Shown: positions 37,146 to 49,810 of the stretch, piece after piece
Layout: each line of letters begins with the position of its first letter
Position numbering within the stretch: the stretch's first letter is position 1
NCBI GenBank assembly: GCA_013399855.1
Contig: VXAY01003152.1
Span: 1-64,000 of the forward strand
DNA: 64,000 bases
Source of the DNA: Oxyruncus cristatus
Lineage: Eukaryota > Chordata > Aves > Passeriformes > Cotingidae
Direction of reading: 5' to 3'
Notes under the pieces: generated by a model
Told to the model about the DNA's origin: nothing
Database searches by the model: none
Seen by the model: the letters and a program-made list of their open reading frames with translations, nothing else
Made by a program: the position numbers and the translations under genes

Positions 37146-40100
37146 TGTGCGTTCATATAAGATGCTCGCTCTATGTGTCTCCAGACAGACACACAGACCT
37201 CAGGATGCTTAAAAGCCTAACTTAAGTATAACATAATTGGACTTTATATATTGATTCAGTTCCTCTGAAGAGAAAAATTCTTCTTTTCAAGATCATATTT
37301 AACACATTTTGGTGTTTGTAATTTCTCCTCAGAAGTTAGTAATTTTGATCTGATAAATAGATTGTTGCTGTATGAATGGGAACTAACACATCCCAATTTT
37401 TAGGAATTAATGTAGAGTAAATGTTACCTGAGAGGATTTTAAATTGTTACAAGCATTACCTTAATTTAAATAATTACAAATGTCTCATAAATGAGATACT
37501 TAATTTTTAAATTCTTAGATTTGGAGACCAACATAAAAGTGAAGAATGTTTCAATACCTGGAGGGATGTTGTCCTTTGTAACTATGTGTCTAACAGACCT
37601 CTGTCTACATAGTTTAGGGAAACTTCTAAAGAATGTTCAGTTTTCCAGATGTACTTGCATGTTTTATGAGTCTTGTAATTGTCAGTCTGTAGATTTCTTC
37701 CCCCTGGTTAGACTTTTAAATGGGTGCCTGCATGTCTCCTGATGCTTAACTTCTCATATGGCATATAACCGCTCTAATGTAGTAATTTTAAAAATTATAT
37801 GCCAAAATCTGAGGCAGTCATTCTAAAGCCTGTTTCCTCTCTAAGTACAATAAAAGAAGGCAAATACTGTGAGCTACACCAGAAAATCTTACTGAGCTCT
37901 TGTAAATAACTCTTAAGTTGGGAGATATGAACTGTGCCTTTCATTATATAACAATTAAAACCAAATAATTTCCTACAAAGCTTTTTTAAAATTCTAGCTG
38001 GAGGTCAACTCTTGCAAATTAATTGTAAATTGCAAATGAAAAAGTCTTTGGCTTGCTAAAATGAGCAATGTAGCAAACTTGAGGAAAGTTTGGTACATTG
38101 GACTCAAACTGTCCTCCATCAGAGGAGGAAGATGACGTGTCTCTTGGTACAGCTCATTGATATAAAGTAATCAAAAGAGACTTTTTTCCTAATAAGAAGT
38201 ATTATTTTGATTTTTTTTCTGAATTATCTAGTATGTGAGGATATGTGTTTCCCTCCAAAAGAGTTTTTAAAAATACTGTAAAATTAGAATTTTTCACAGA
38301 ACAAGTACTGATGGTCATGTAATTCTTTCAGAAGTAAAAAGCATTATGCAAAAGAAGTTCCACTTTTACAGAGTTTTTTCCTCTCAAATATTACTTTATA
38401 ATAATATATAATCATAATGATTACTGCTGGACAATGCAAGGAAATGATCACTAAGTGGAGGTCTTGTCTTTGGTCATATCATCTGAACCTTCTTTTGACC
38501 ATCAATTTCAGAACTTGCCATGTGTTTCATGCCCAAAAATCATGTCCCTCTGTAGACTCAGGAACTGAGTTCTCATGACTGTCTGTCTCCTTGGGGTGTA
38601 ATGGGGGTTTTCAACAAATGACAAAAAATGCAGCTGTTACTGTTCTGCTATTTTGTCATGTTGTTTCTGATGGCGTAGCTACAAGCAAAAGTTAGTGTCC
38701 AGCTGGCATCTGCTAGGAGGGAGCTGCGTTGTAACTGAAAACTGGTGGGTTTCATTTTTCAGGTTGAAATTAATTGCTGTGACAAAGAGTCTTCTCATTG
38801 ATTAAATACCTTTGTGTGTCACTTTGATGGGTTAAGTGGAGGACCCAGTCCATGTAGACTTTGTAGTTATCCTTCACATGAGATTGAGTTAAATTCCACG
38901 GTTTTTAGTGAGATATGTGTTTTGAGTCTGGTAGTTAACAGGATAAACTTGAAGTAGATGCATACTTGTTTAATTGTCAACTGATAGTGATTACAAGTTC
39001 TCAGTGATTTTTGCAGTATCCCTTGTATATTGGTTCCTGAAGGTCTTCAAACCCTAGCAAAAAGCCATCTAACCAAGAGGTTCAATTCAAGTCTATCACC
39101 ACATGTTACATTATATGTTTAAAAGATAGTTGCTGCAAAGATGAACACAAAAAACAAGACAGACTCTTCTGCCCCAAGCCCAAGTAGACCAGTGCAATGA
39201 AAGAAACTTCTGTCTTACACTGAGGTGAGATTAATTGAAACCTTGGATATCGGTATGACACAAATACCAAACATATTGCCTGATCATGACCAATACTGTC
39301 AAGTGACAGACTCATCTGTAGGGAGCTCCTTTGCCAAAAGAAAAGCCCTTGACTTCATGGGTCTAAATAAATACATTTTTTTTGTCTCCTGTTGGGAACC
39401 TCTTGAAGTGCAGACAGCCTCTTTCAGCCAGATGTTGCTTTTTGTCTCATATTTAGAAAAAATAAAGCAAACTTTCTGACTGTTTTCCTGTAACTAACTT
39501 TGTGAACCGGCAACCTTCATAGCACCATGTAAGCAGGGTCCTCAGGGGAAACCCTAGTTGAAGCTTTCCACTGTGGGAGCATATGTGTGTCCAGGTCTGG
39601 GAAGGGGTCACTTGAGTGCATTTTATTACACAAACCTATTGGGAAGTGGATCCAAGAGGAACTGTTAGGGCAGGTAAAATGCTGTTTGCTGGGTTATTGC
39701 AGAAGAAAAGGAGGGATAAGGGTCAGTGCTGCAAGGTGGAGAGATCTGCCAGCCCTTGCTATAATGTGGCTGCTGCAGGAGGCCCTGTGTTTGCCAGTGT
39801 AGTGCCAGGCTGATACATGCTCACCCTTGGTGCTTGGCCCAGCCGCCTCTAGTGCCTGTAGGGTGCTTGCTGTGCTCACACTGGGGCTGTGCCTTACCAT
39901 GCTGGAAGACTGCTTGATACAGCCCCTTAGGGCATCTCTCCTACCATCACTTTATTAAAAGGTTTTAAACAAAAAATAAAAAAATGAACCCCTCTTCAAC
40001 CATTCTGCTGTTTGTCTCCACTATGCTGCTCTCTAGGAGAGCAAAGCATCCAGTTTTTGTAGCTCCTGCCAATATCATCTTTGAGATGATGGAACTAGGC

Positions 40101-42713
40101 TAAAATGTGAGGATGGATTGGAGGGCTGATCCTTTATTGACTGGTAGCTTGTGTTTTCCTGTGCATGTGAACTGGGACAGTTTTCTGTTTGGGCATGAAG
40201 AATTATAGAAAGTCATACTTGTAGTCACAGCACAAATAATAATGCTGTAATAATTTGTAAACAAAAGGTTTGCATTGGGGTTAATTCCGTTATTGCTATG
40301 GAGTGGTGCGTACATAAACTGGGGGTCTAGGGAGCCCTATCCTTACTGGAGTGTTCCACTGCACTTGAGCCCGTGTAACCTACAGTTAATAATTTGCTTG
40401 TGCTGTAAAACACTTAACTGTATAAAATTCATGTCCATTTCCTATCTTTTTATCATAATAAAATATAAATGTGGATTGACTGGATCCCAACAATATTCTG
40501 TCTGCTGCATGCTATTAATCTTCAAATATGCTTTTCTCCTGGGATTTTTCTGTGCATAACTGAAAAAACCAAACAGACAGTGGTATAAACTGGGCCTTCT
40601 CTGATTGATTCCCTTTGAACTATTTCTTTCCATCTCTTCTCACACTACTGCAGTAAATTCAAACTAAGTATCTTCATAAACTGGTGGTGGGATAAAGTAG
40701 AAGAACAGCGTGGTATCTATAGTAATGGACTTAAAATCACATTTTCCATCATAATGACTCTAACAAGAGCTGCATTGTATTAAAATTGTTAGGGTTACTA
40801 TAAAAATTCTTTAATAATGGGGTACCTGAACAACTGAAAGCCATTAAGGTCTTTATAGCATGGCAGCAAAAGTGTCCTCTGCAGTGGCATATTTAGCAGG
40901 ACTGGGGTCCGAAGTGCTCTCCATTATGCACCAGTTCAAAGGGAGCGAGGCTTGGTTGAAAGACCATGGTTACTATCAGAAGGGCTGGAGCAGAGACACC
41001 TGCACAGACAGGGCTGAGGTGAAATGATTAAAGGAGAACCCTCAAATTTTATTTCACCATGAACTTTTCTCGTACATGCTAATTATACTGATTAATGAGG
41101 GAAAAGTTTTCTTTAGTGGGATCTCCATCCCACTTAGACCAAGAAAAAGACATCTGCTGGCAAGATCTTCTTTCTTGTCTATGTGTTGAGCAGAATGTTC
41201 CTAAGCGCATTGTGTGCTGTCTGCACTCATGCCATGTGATGTTCCCACCATGTTTGGTGAAAGAATTGGGATGGTTCTCCATCTTTGTTTGCAGCAGAAA
41301 AGACTCAGGGTGAGAAAGAGAGAACAAATCCTGGAAGGCAATTCTGTCACTCACTTCATCTTCATAATCTTTCCTTAGTTTCCGCTGCCTTCTAACCCTG
41401 CTATTGATTGTGTCATAGGCTACGGTAGACCAAGGCAGGGGGCTGAAAACCTTTCCGAACAGCAGTTGCCAGTCTGCCTGTTGCAGCTTGAAGAAGAAAA
41501 GCATGCTGTGAAAACAATCAGTGCATTTGCTTTAGATCTAAGTGATTCCAACTAGGTCGATGCTTCATGCTGATGTGTTGAAAACATTTAAAAAATTTCT
41601 CAGAGTTTGATTTCAACTGAAACATTTCAGCATGTGTCTGACTCTCTGAAGTTGTTATTTCTCACTAATGTAGCAGACAACAGCTTTTTTCCACCCTAGT
41701 ACAAAGCAGTAGGGGAACTGGGCCTTTTGTACAGGTAGGTTTGCTTCGAGTGATTGTATTGGAGGGGGAGGTTTGCTGGTTTTTTTTTACAAGCCATGGC
41801 TCTTGCAAATTGACTTTAGAGGAGTACTAGCTTATTTCATGAAGGGAAAAAGAGGTAATCACAGTTTTACAAAGTGTGAATGAGAGTATAGCTTTACTTA
41901 AACTGCTTTTGTTCTATGTAATTGAATTTTTCTTCAAAGGCAGAATAGTTCATTCATAAATACATGAATATTTCATTTTCTTTAAAGCACATGATGCTTG
42001 TTTGTAATGGGTTCGCACTCAACATAATTGGCCCAATTCTCTCTTGGCTTGGGATCACAGAGCAAATGAAACATTGCAAAATAAAGCTATCCTGATCCAA
42101 ATTAGTGTTTATTCAGTTTCCAGGAATGGCAGAAACCCAGGACAACATTTTTCTGTGGCAGATGGTGGCACAATTGGTTTCTGAACTTCTTGGAAAAGGC
42201 CACAGAGAAACAGAATTTGCTATAGTTTCTCTTATTGTTTGGTTGGGTGTGCACATGCTCTGCAGCCACCAGCACCTATAAGAAGTTAAACTGATGAAAA
42301 AAACACAGGACTGCTGTCCTAGTTTGGAGCTGACTGTTCAGTGGCTTTCGTGGGAGCCCATTGGTAGGACCTCACTTCTGATTCTACTCCACTGCACTTT
42401 CAAGCATACTCTTCTTGTTTTATGTGCTCTTTTCAATAGCAAATACTTATCGGTGCCTGTTGGTCTCTTTGGGATATCTTTTTAATTATATAGCATATAT
42501 ATTAGATATATGTTGAAATGTCTCTTCCCCCAAGGAAGTGAAGTCACTCCTGTGTTTTTGTCATTTTTGCTGCTTGCTTCAAATAACACAAAGAACATTT
42601 CTGAGATGTTGCAACAGGAAATAGTGAGTGAGTACATGCCTTGAGGTATTTCATTCAGTTTCAGAATAGCAACAGATAGAAATGTTCCAAAAGACCAGAT
42701 ATTTTATTGGATG

Positions 42714-42741
42714 AAAATAATAATAATAATAATAATAATAG
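42714..42741. repeat. (AAT)n microsatellite
   Basis: About nine consecutive AAT/ATA trinucleotide units. Confidence 0.92.
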
Positions 42742-45700
42742 TACCCTTTAAAAGCTGCATTTATCTGTGGTGAGGAAGTTTCATTCCCCCTGAACTAAGC
42801 CTTTGCAAATGCAGTGTATAGTATATATGGCACTAATGGATTTCATACTTCAGCATTTATTTCACCAAATATCATGCAGGGAACAATACTTGTCATTTCA
42901 GTAGCTGTAGTTTGCAGCTGTGTAAGTCCTAGACATTAACACTAGATAAGTCAGTGTAGAGGTGTGTGAGAGAAATTCTGTAGTCTTAGTGGCATTATTT
43001 CATTCATTCATTTTTAAAATTAACTCCATGGGGATGCTGCAAAAGTGCAAGATATAATTTAAATGAACTATTAAGAGTCCTGTTTATAAAGAATGTATAT
43101 ACTTTATATATTCAGAATGATGGTTTACTTAGATATTTGATTTTTTTTTCCCTAGAGCAGTAGGTAGAGTCTAGAGAAGGATAAACTTCCATGCTGTTTA
43201 AGAAGCTTATACTTAGTAGAGATGTAGATAGATCAGACTCTTCTGCCATGACCTACTATGGTTGCTGAACAATGATGAAAAGTTTTTCCTCTTGGGACTT
43301 GTCCCATCAGACTTTATATGTGAAAGCAAGGAAGGAAGGAGGGTTGTTTTAATAAGGAGTCCTCAGTGGTCCCAACAAGTTGCCTTTTACTAGTGTGGTT
43401 TTATATTTTTAAGTTGCAGTAGTTCACATAACATTAGAACTGGTTAGGAATTCGTTACAGTGTCAGTTTGTATATATAAAGCCTGCTCAAGCAGAGGTTA
43501 TTGATGCTGAAGTGCTGAATTCCTCCATGGAATTCAGAGAATGTGAATTAGCTTGTGATTGGGTCAGTCTTTTCGGTGGATTACTGAGGAAGTAGTTAAA
43601 GGTGACTTTAAAATTATTTTATATATTCTACTCTGCCTCTTACAAAGTCTTCTTCAAATCACTTTCAGTGTAATTTTTCCACCTTCCCTGAATTGTAAAA
43701 AATATAGCATTCAGAATCTCTACTCCAAAAAGAACTCAAACCAAAAATCACAGTGCTTCCCACATGCATTCTTACCTTCACCCTACTTTTCTTGATGTAG
43801 CTTTTTAAGCCTGGGGTTTGCACAGCATTAGCCATAATTGAAATTGACACTGGAAAACTACACAAGGCAATTCACTTAATCTGAGTTTGTTGTGAAACTG
43901 AAAACAGAGTTCTGCCTGAATTCTCTGTAGATTTCCTGGAAGGAAGCATTCTGTCGTTTTCAGATGAAATTTGTTCACAAGAACCTTAAAAAAAGGGTCT
44001 TGCTTTGATCCATCTCTTACAGAAGTCAATGGAAGAGACTCCATTGATTACAGTGACCATTGGGAAACTGCCCCATCCAGAGCTACATGTAGACTTCTGC
44101 TTCTGGACAATTGCTTTTCCTCAGTAGCAATCCAAGGAGAGATTGATGTAAGTACACAGGGAAGACAGACAGTGGTGAGTAAGGAGGAGCTCATACCAAA
44201 GAGCAACTGAACAAAGAGGGAGTGGAACATGACAACTGCTATGCTTTGTTACTGGTCATGTGTTGAACTGATGGGTTCAAATAATGAGAAGAAAGAGGCA
44301 AAGGAGAACAGACTTGTTAAATACACTTAGCTGTAGGGCCAATCTTTCTGTAATATTTTTAACTTTGTCTTCAAATGCTGTTCATGCTCAGATGCTTTTA
44401 CTACTATAAATAGTAATGTCATTTTATCCAGGGTAGAGAAATGCTTGCACAGCACTATCCAACAAGTTACTTGTACCTCTACGCTGTTGCTTTCTTCAAA
44501 TTGTCTGCTTTGTGTGATGATAATACAGTTTAAATTGCCTCAAAACTTTCCTGTATCAGGGTCAAACTACTAGGTAGTGCCAGGTATACTATAACTCCTA
44601 AATGGTTTCAACAAGCCTGTCTAGCTAAATTGTCATTCAGACCATGTACCTGTGTTAGTTTCTCCGTTATAGAAATCCCATGGTGCAGCCCTGAGTGATA
44701 ATTAAACCAGATGGATGCTAAATATGCCAATGAGAAGGGGACCTAATATTTCAGATTTGACTGTACCAAAGTACATAGGTTGCTTGAAAAACTCATGGAT
44801 CCTAATATCCTAGAGTCAAGGACACTTCAACCAAAATGGTAGCCACCAGGCCAACAAAAACCTGGGCTAACAAGTTTGTGGGGATTCTGTGATCTCTAAA
44901 CAAAAAAATGGAATTATACATGTGACAGGGACCAGTGATCAAGAGACTGTTCCTATTGGAATGTGTGGGTAGTAGGGCAATGAAAGGAAAGGCATTAGTA
45001 GAGTTGTTTTATGCTTGCCACGCTTACAGACACCAATTGATAGCTCTGACTTGGGTGCCTGACAGCAAAATACACTCTTGGGCACAAATCCACTCTTCCC
45101 ATTGACTTAAGATATATGCTGAGACCTTTAACTCTAGTGACTCCAGGCTATCAAGCAAACTAGCTAGTGCATGGTCAAAAACTTTGTATGGCCCCAATAC
45201 ACTGGAGCCAAAACCATAAAACTGCCTTAGCAGGATTAGCAGCTACACTCTGCTTTTCGCTCCCCCCAACCCCCAACTTGTCTCTGCTTTTCTTTTTCCA
45301 CCCAGCCTGCCAAGGTCTGGGTTCTTTCTCTGAAACGTATATTTCTTTGGAAAAAGTTGATATAAAGGGCAAAAATAATTTTCTTTATCCTTTAATCCTT
45401 TATTCTCTTAGCTTTTAAAAGTTTATTTACTTCCTACAGTTGACCATCTTGAGCTTCTACTTCTCTGCTGTGTCAAGACTTGTTTAAGCTTGAAGGTTTT
45501 TTAGGCTTGACCAAGCATTGACAGCACTATCAGAGGAGCTAATGCTAGAGTCTGCCAGTTTGATGGATTAAGTAAACTTATTGAAATCTTTTTTCTTTAA
45601 TACTAAAAGATGCCAAGGGCTATTTCTGTTCTTGCGCTTTGTGTGAAACACCCACTGACATTAATGGGAGTCCCATGTGTGGAATTACAGTAGAACACAG

Positions 45701-45790
45701 CTCTTAATATTTAAAAGACTTGTCAATGTTGTGCATGAAGCAATCTGGAGGTGTGTTGTGATGCTGCCTGGCTCTGAAAATTCCATTTTG

Positions 45791-45829
45791 CTTATACATC
45801 TTATACATCTTATGCATCTTATACACTTA
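45791..45829. repeat. Short minisatellite, 9-bp unit x about 4
   Basis: CTTATACAT is repeated about four times with one A-to-G variant (CTTATGCAT) and a partial last unit. Confidence 0.85.
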
Positions 45830-47117
45830 TGCAAGTGCCTTTTAGAGACACTTGCATGAACTGCATGACTCATCGTGAAGTATTGTGGAATTCCTGCCAG
45901 TATTTTAATTAAAATAAGAATACTACTTCTTGGGAAAAATCCTGAGAATGCTGCCTAGATCTACATACAGGGTACAGTAGCCTTGCTTTTACCGATGTCA
46001 GTGACCTGGATCATGACCTAAATGTTCCCCTGCATTAATCAGTCCTCAACAGCTTTAAGCACATTCATGCAGAAGTCTACTGAAGTTAATATGAATAGCT
46101 TATGTGCTTTACAGTACTGCAGCCTGCTTTGCAAAAATGTGCTACAATCAGTCATTCCAAGGAATTTTTAAAGGTGTTTTATGAGAGGAACTGCCTGCTG
46201 TGCTATTTCTTAAATTTTTAAATTTCTTAAATTTTTTTACAACCAGATGACCTGTGTAAGCAACTGAGAGATGGGTCAAGTGCATCCACTAAAAAATGAC
46301 CTAGATATAGGGTTCTGAAAACATATATGGACTTCAATATTAGTACATTTTCTTCGTATATTTACTTGTTTAGCATGTTAATGGTTAGTTAACCAATCCT
46401 GAGGGTGACTACCAAAGACGGGTGATATAAACAAGTAACAGTAGCAGTTAACAGCAGAGAATTGCCAGAAATGGGTGGAAATCTTTAAGTCTCCATCTCA
46501 GACGCTTAGTCTTAAACCTTTTCTTTGAATTTACAGAAATTACTGTAGTGTTTCAGGATGACAGTAACACTGCACTGAACTCAACCCCTTTGGTAATTTT
46601 AATTTTTTTTCTTTATTATGAATGAAAAAATGGAAGGCTTATTAGGCCATTCAAAGTAGTCCACAGATTTCAAGATGTCTATTGGAAAAATATATAATGG
46701 AAGAACATGGAAATTACATTTGTCCATTCTTACTCTGCTTCACTGTGCTCACAGTTCACTTTAACACAGGATGTCATTCCAGATCCTCTGTTTTCCTCTG
46801 CTCTTCCTTCTGTGGCTTCCCAAACATAGTGTAGCTATGTGAGGCTTATTTTCCTCATCTGTTTCCCTTTTTGGTTCTCCAAGCAGCATTTTTAGTTCCC
46901 TCTTATGTTAGATAAGACGTAGGAAAACTTGAAGCCCAACAAAGCAAAATTTTCTTTACTAGTCTTTATATAGTTGTCTCAGTTTAATGAGACAGAAGTG
47001 TTTTGCTAAGGAGGATGAGTTATGAGGAAGACCAAAACTCCTCTCTCTAAGCAACTGTAAATCCAAAATTAAGAGGCTCCAATTGAGAAAGTGTGGAGAA
47101 AGCAAAAATAGCAGCCC

Positions 47118-47123
47118 TTTATT
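47118..47123 (-). terminator. LTR polyadenylation signal (copy B)
   Basis: TTTATT on the plus strand is AATAAA on the minus strand, at the position matching 13774-13779 in copy A. Confidence 0.55.
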
Positions 47124-47257
47124 AAAGGATAGATGTGTATTGGCAGAACAACAAAAGAACACAAAAAAACAACCGAACAATAATCCTATACCCAAAAATC
47201 CCCTTCAAAAAAAGCATACAGTTCAGTTTGTGCTTTTTGGTGCAATTCTAACCACAG

Positions 47258-47272
47258 TCAGCAGGGGGCGCT
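47258..47272 (+). promoter_or_regulatory. Candidate CTCF-binding motif inside LTR copy B
   Basis: TCAGCAGGGGGCGCT on the plus strand is identical to the minus-strand motif in copy A and fits the CTCF core at all but its first position. Its orientation is opposite to the copy A motif; the two point away from each other. Confidence 0.6.
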
Positions 47273-47983
47273 GTTGGATCACTGGAGGTCTCCACGTGGG
47301 TGCCCCGGGTGTGCTGGGGGAGCTGAAATGGAGCCCTTCCCTCCCCATCACCGGGAAGGGGAAAAGGAGAAAGAAGGGTTCTTCCCAAAGGGAACTCACG
47401 GTGTCTGTGGCTGGCCGTGTGACTTCCTCTTCCTTTGTCGATGTGCACAAAAACCGCTGCCAAAAACATGGGAGAAGAGGAGGGAAAGAAATAATTTTCT
47501 TCCCAAATAGTTCCTGTCCGATGAAGTCCAAACAGGTCTGCGCTGGGGCAGAAACAGGGTGCAGGCAAAAACCTGCAGAAAAAAAACAACAAACCAGCCA
47601 GGCAGCCAGGCTGAGAACAACAGCAACCTTGGAGCTTTTCCAACCCACACCTTGTCTCAGTTAAGGCAGTAATGAACTGTGTGTGGTTTCCCAGGAGAGG
47701 GAAAAGAAAAAAAAAGAAAAGAGACTCCTCGCCCCTCCCCACAGACTTTCCAGGGCCATCAGTCTGGAGTGTCAGATCTGCTGGCCAGTTCTTTTGTGTT
47801 AATCAAATACCCAAGGCAAAACCAGCCTGCCCATTCGACATCCCTCCCACACAGTGGGGCAGGGGGAAGGGAAAAATTCCCTGTTCAGTTTTTTTAGAAC
47901 AAGTAAACCTGTGACAACAGTTAAAGGTGGATCTTTTTACTGTTCTTTCCTTCCCTTATTTCTGTCCAATGGGGAAGAAAAAT

Positions 47984-48785
47984 GTTAGAATTTCATAAAA
48001 TCAGAGGGGCTAAGTTGGAAAGGACCTCTGGAGGTCATCTAGTCTATTCCTCCTGCTCAAGCAGGACCACCTAAACCTGATTGCCTAGGAACATGTCCAG
48101 ATGGCTTTTGAATATTTCCAAGGAAAGAGGCTTCACAACCTCTTTGGGCAACCTGTGCCGGTGCTTGGTCATTGAAAAATACTTCCTGATGTTCAGAGGG
48201 AACCTCCTCTGTTTCAGCGTGTGCTTCTTGCCCAGCCACTGGGCCCCACTGAACAAGCCTGGCTCTGCTTTTGTGTTCTCCCTTCAGGTATTTATATATG
48301 TTGATAAGATTTCTTCTCTTCTTCAGGCTGGACAATCCCAGCTCTCTTAACCCTCGCTCATTCATGAGATTCTCCAGTTCCTTATCTGTTTTAGTGATCC
48401 TTTGCTGGACTTTTTCCAGTATGCCCATCTCTCTCTTGTACTGGGGAGCCCAGACCTGGACACACTAATCTAGCCTCACTAGGGCTAAACAGAATGGAAG
48501 GACTACCTATCTCGACCTGCTGGCTATGCTTTGTCTAATGCAGCCCAGGATACCACTCACTTTCTTTGTTGCAAGGGTACATTGCTTGCTTACATTCAAA
48601 TTGGTGTCCACCAGAACCCCCAGTCCTTTTCTGCCAAGTTGCTTTCCAGCTGACTGGACACCAGCATATAGAGAGGTACAAGGTTGTTATTTCCCAGGTG
48701 CAGGTCTTTGCATTTCTTACTGAACTTCATGAGGTTTCTGTCAGTCCATTTCTCCATCCTGTCAAGGTTCCTCTGGATAGTTGTT
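47984..48785 (-). mobile_element. CR1 LINE 3' end, antisense, longest CR1 copy here
   Basis: The plus strand starts with a degenerate tail (TTAGAATTTCATAAAATC), then 'gttggaaaggacctctggag' and the reverse complement of the ORF2 C-terminal third. Minus-strand frames 48071-48256 and 48057-48428 give RKYFSMTKHRHRLPKEVVKP, LSLEIFKSHLDMFLGN and MNERGLRELGLSSLKKRR, all hallmarks of CR1. Similarity continues through 'tctctcttgtactggggagc' to about 48785. Frameshifts and stops make it non-functional, and it is 5'-truncated. Confidence 0.93.
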
Positions 48786-49755
48786 CTTCTACAGGGCAGA
48801 AAAAACAGATTAGAATAGCTTTGTTTTTAAACCCCTTTTTATTATATTTTTTAAAAAAACTTTTCAGAAAAAGGGTTATTCTGTGATGAGCTGTGTTTCT
48901 TTGAGAAATTGGGTGAAATTTTTTGGTATTAAGAGGGGAGTAAATTTTCAGCCTTTGCTACAGTGTTGCTCCATAATTTAATTTGAAAATTCACATTGTC
49001 TAGTTGTATTAGTATGAGAGTAACATGCCTTTGAATACAAATGAAATTTTTAGCTTGTGACATAAAAGAGTTTCTTTCTGAAACTTTCTTGCAGTATGTT
49101 ATAAAGTTATATTCTGAAATTTTGTACGTTTCGCACATATGTGCACATATTCACACAAGGGTTCAGAAAGTATAATTCAGTTAGTGAATCTCTTAAAAAT
49201 AATTTGTTTGGGACAAGGGGTCAAAAATACTGCTTTAAAATGTAGTTGGAAAAAACTTTTCAGTATTCCAAAAAACACATCTTAAGGTGCCTAGTGTAAG
49301 GTTAATTTTGTTGTGTTGTATCACTGGTGTTATTTGTTCTGGTCCTCAGGTGCAATGTTTCTATGGGCCTCTTCTTGATGAGCACCATCTGGATTTCCTA
49401 GATGGAGTCTCCCCTCTTTGAAAGCACTGGGAATTTTATATTTTGTTGGGTGCAGGATTTGGTCCTTTGTGCAAATTATGAACACTGGTTATTGAAGGTG
49501 CCTGTGTCCTTTGGTATTTACATTTTAACCAGTATGTCTAAACAGAGGTCCGTACGCCTCTGTTTTTCTTAGTGCAGGTCAGGAATAGATAGATAATCTC
49601 AAGCAGGTGAATATAGACACCCATGATTTGTCTTGGCTGTAATCATGCAAACGTGCAAACAAATTGTGGGCAGTGTCCTACAGTTGGGATTGGTCTCTGT
49701 TGCATATTATTCCAGGAGCAGACACAGGGATTTTGATTCATGTCTGAATATGAGA

Positions 49756-49810
49756 AACAAATCAGACCAATCAACAATCAAATCAGACCAAACAAATCAG
49801 ACCAAACAAC
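49756..49810. repeat. Degenerate tandem repeat with AAATCAGACCAA core
   Basis: The core AAATCAGACCAA appears three times with short variable spacers. Confidence 0.8.

Larger units (their letters stand above)
37146..46969. other. Unique AT-rich non-coding stretch
   Basis: I recognise no gene or transposon. The 141-codon open frame at 41079-41504 (-) contains a possible exon bounded by splice-like signals, described in the findings. A GC-richer part near 39590-39950 has a few short frames but no domain. Simple repeats are listed separately. Confidence 0.5.
46975..47916 (-). mobile_element. Solo LTR, ERVL-like, copy B (inverted)
   Basis: This is the reverse-oriented counterpart of 13057-13922. 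The plus strand starts TGTCTCAGTTTAATGAGACA and ends AACCTGTGACA. The flanks ATAGT (46970-46974) and ACAGT (47917-47921) are an imperfect 5-bp target-site duplication. No retroviral coding sequence adjoins it, so it is a solo LTR. It keeps about 84 bases that copy A lacks (about 47511-47595). Open frames inside it (193 codons at 47083-47664 on plus, and antisense ones) have no domain and follow from GC-rich LTR composition, so I do not call them genes. A CR1 lies 67 bases to the right. Confidence 0.88.

Noticed and set aside
13618..47272. Convergent CTCF loop between the two LTRs
   Set aside because: The left motif is on the minus strand and the right one on the plus strand, so they are divergent; the usual convergent loop rule does not apply.
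47083..47664. 193-codon open frame (+), the longest in the window
   Set aside because: It lies wholly inside LTR copy B in antisense to the LTR, other frames over the same DNA are also open, and no domain is seen. GC-rich LTR composition explains it.
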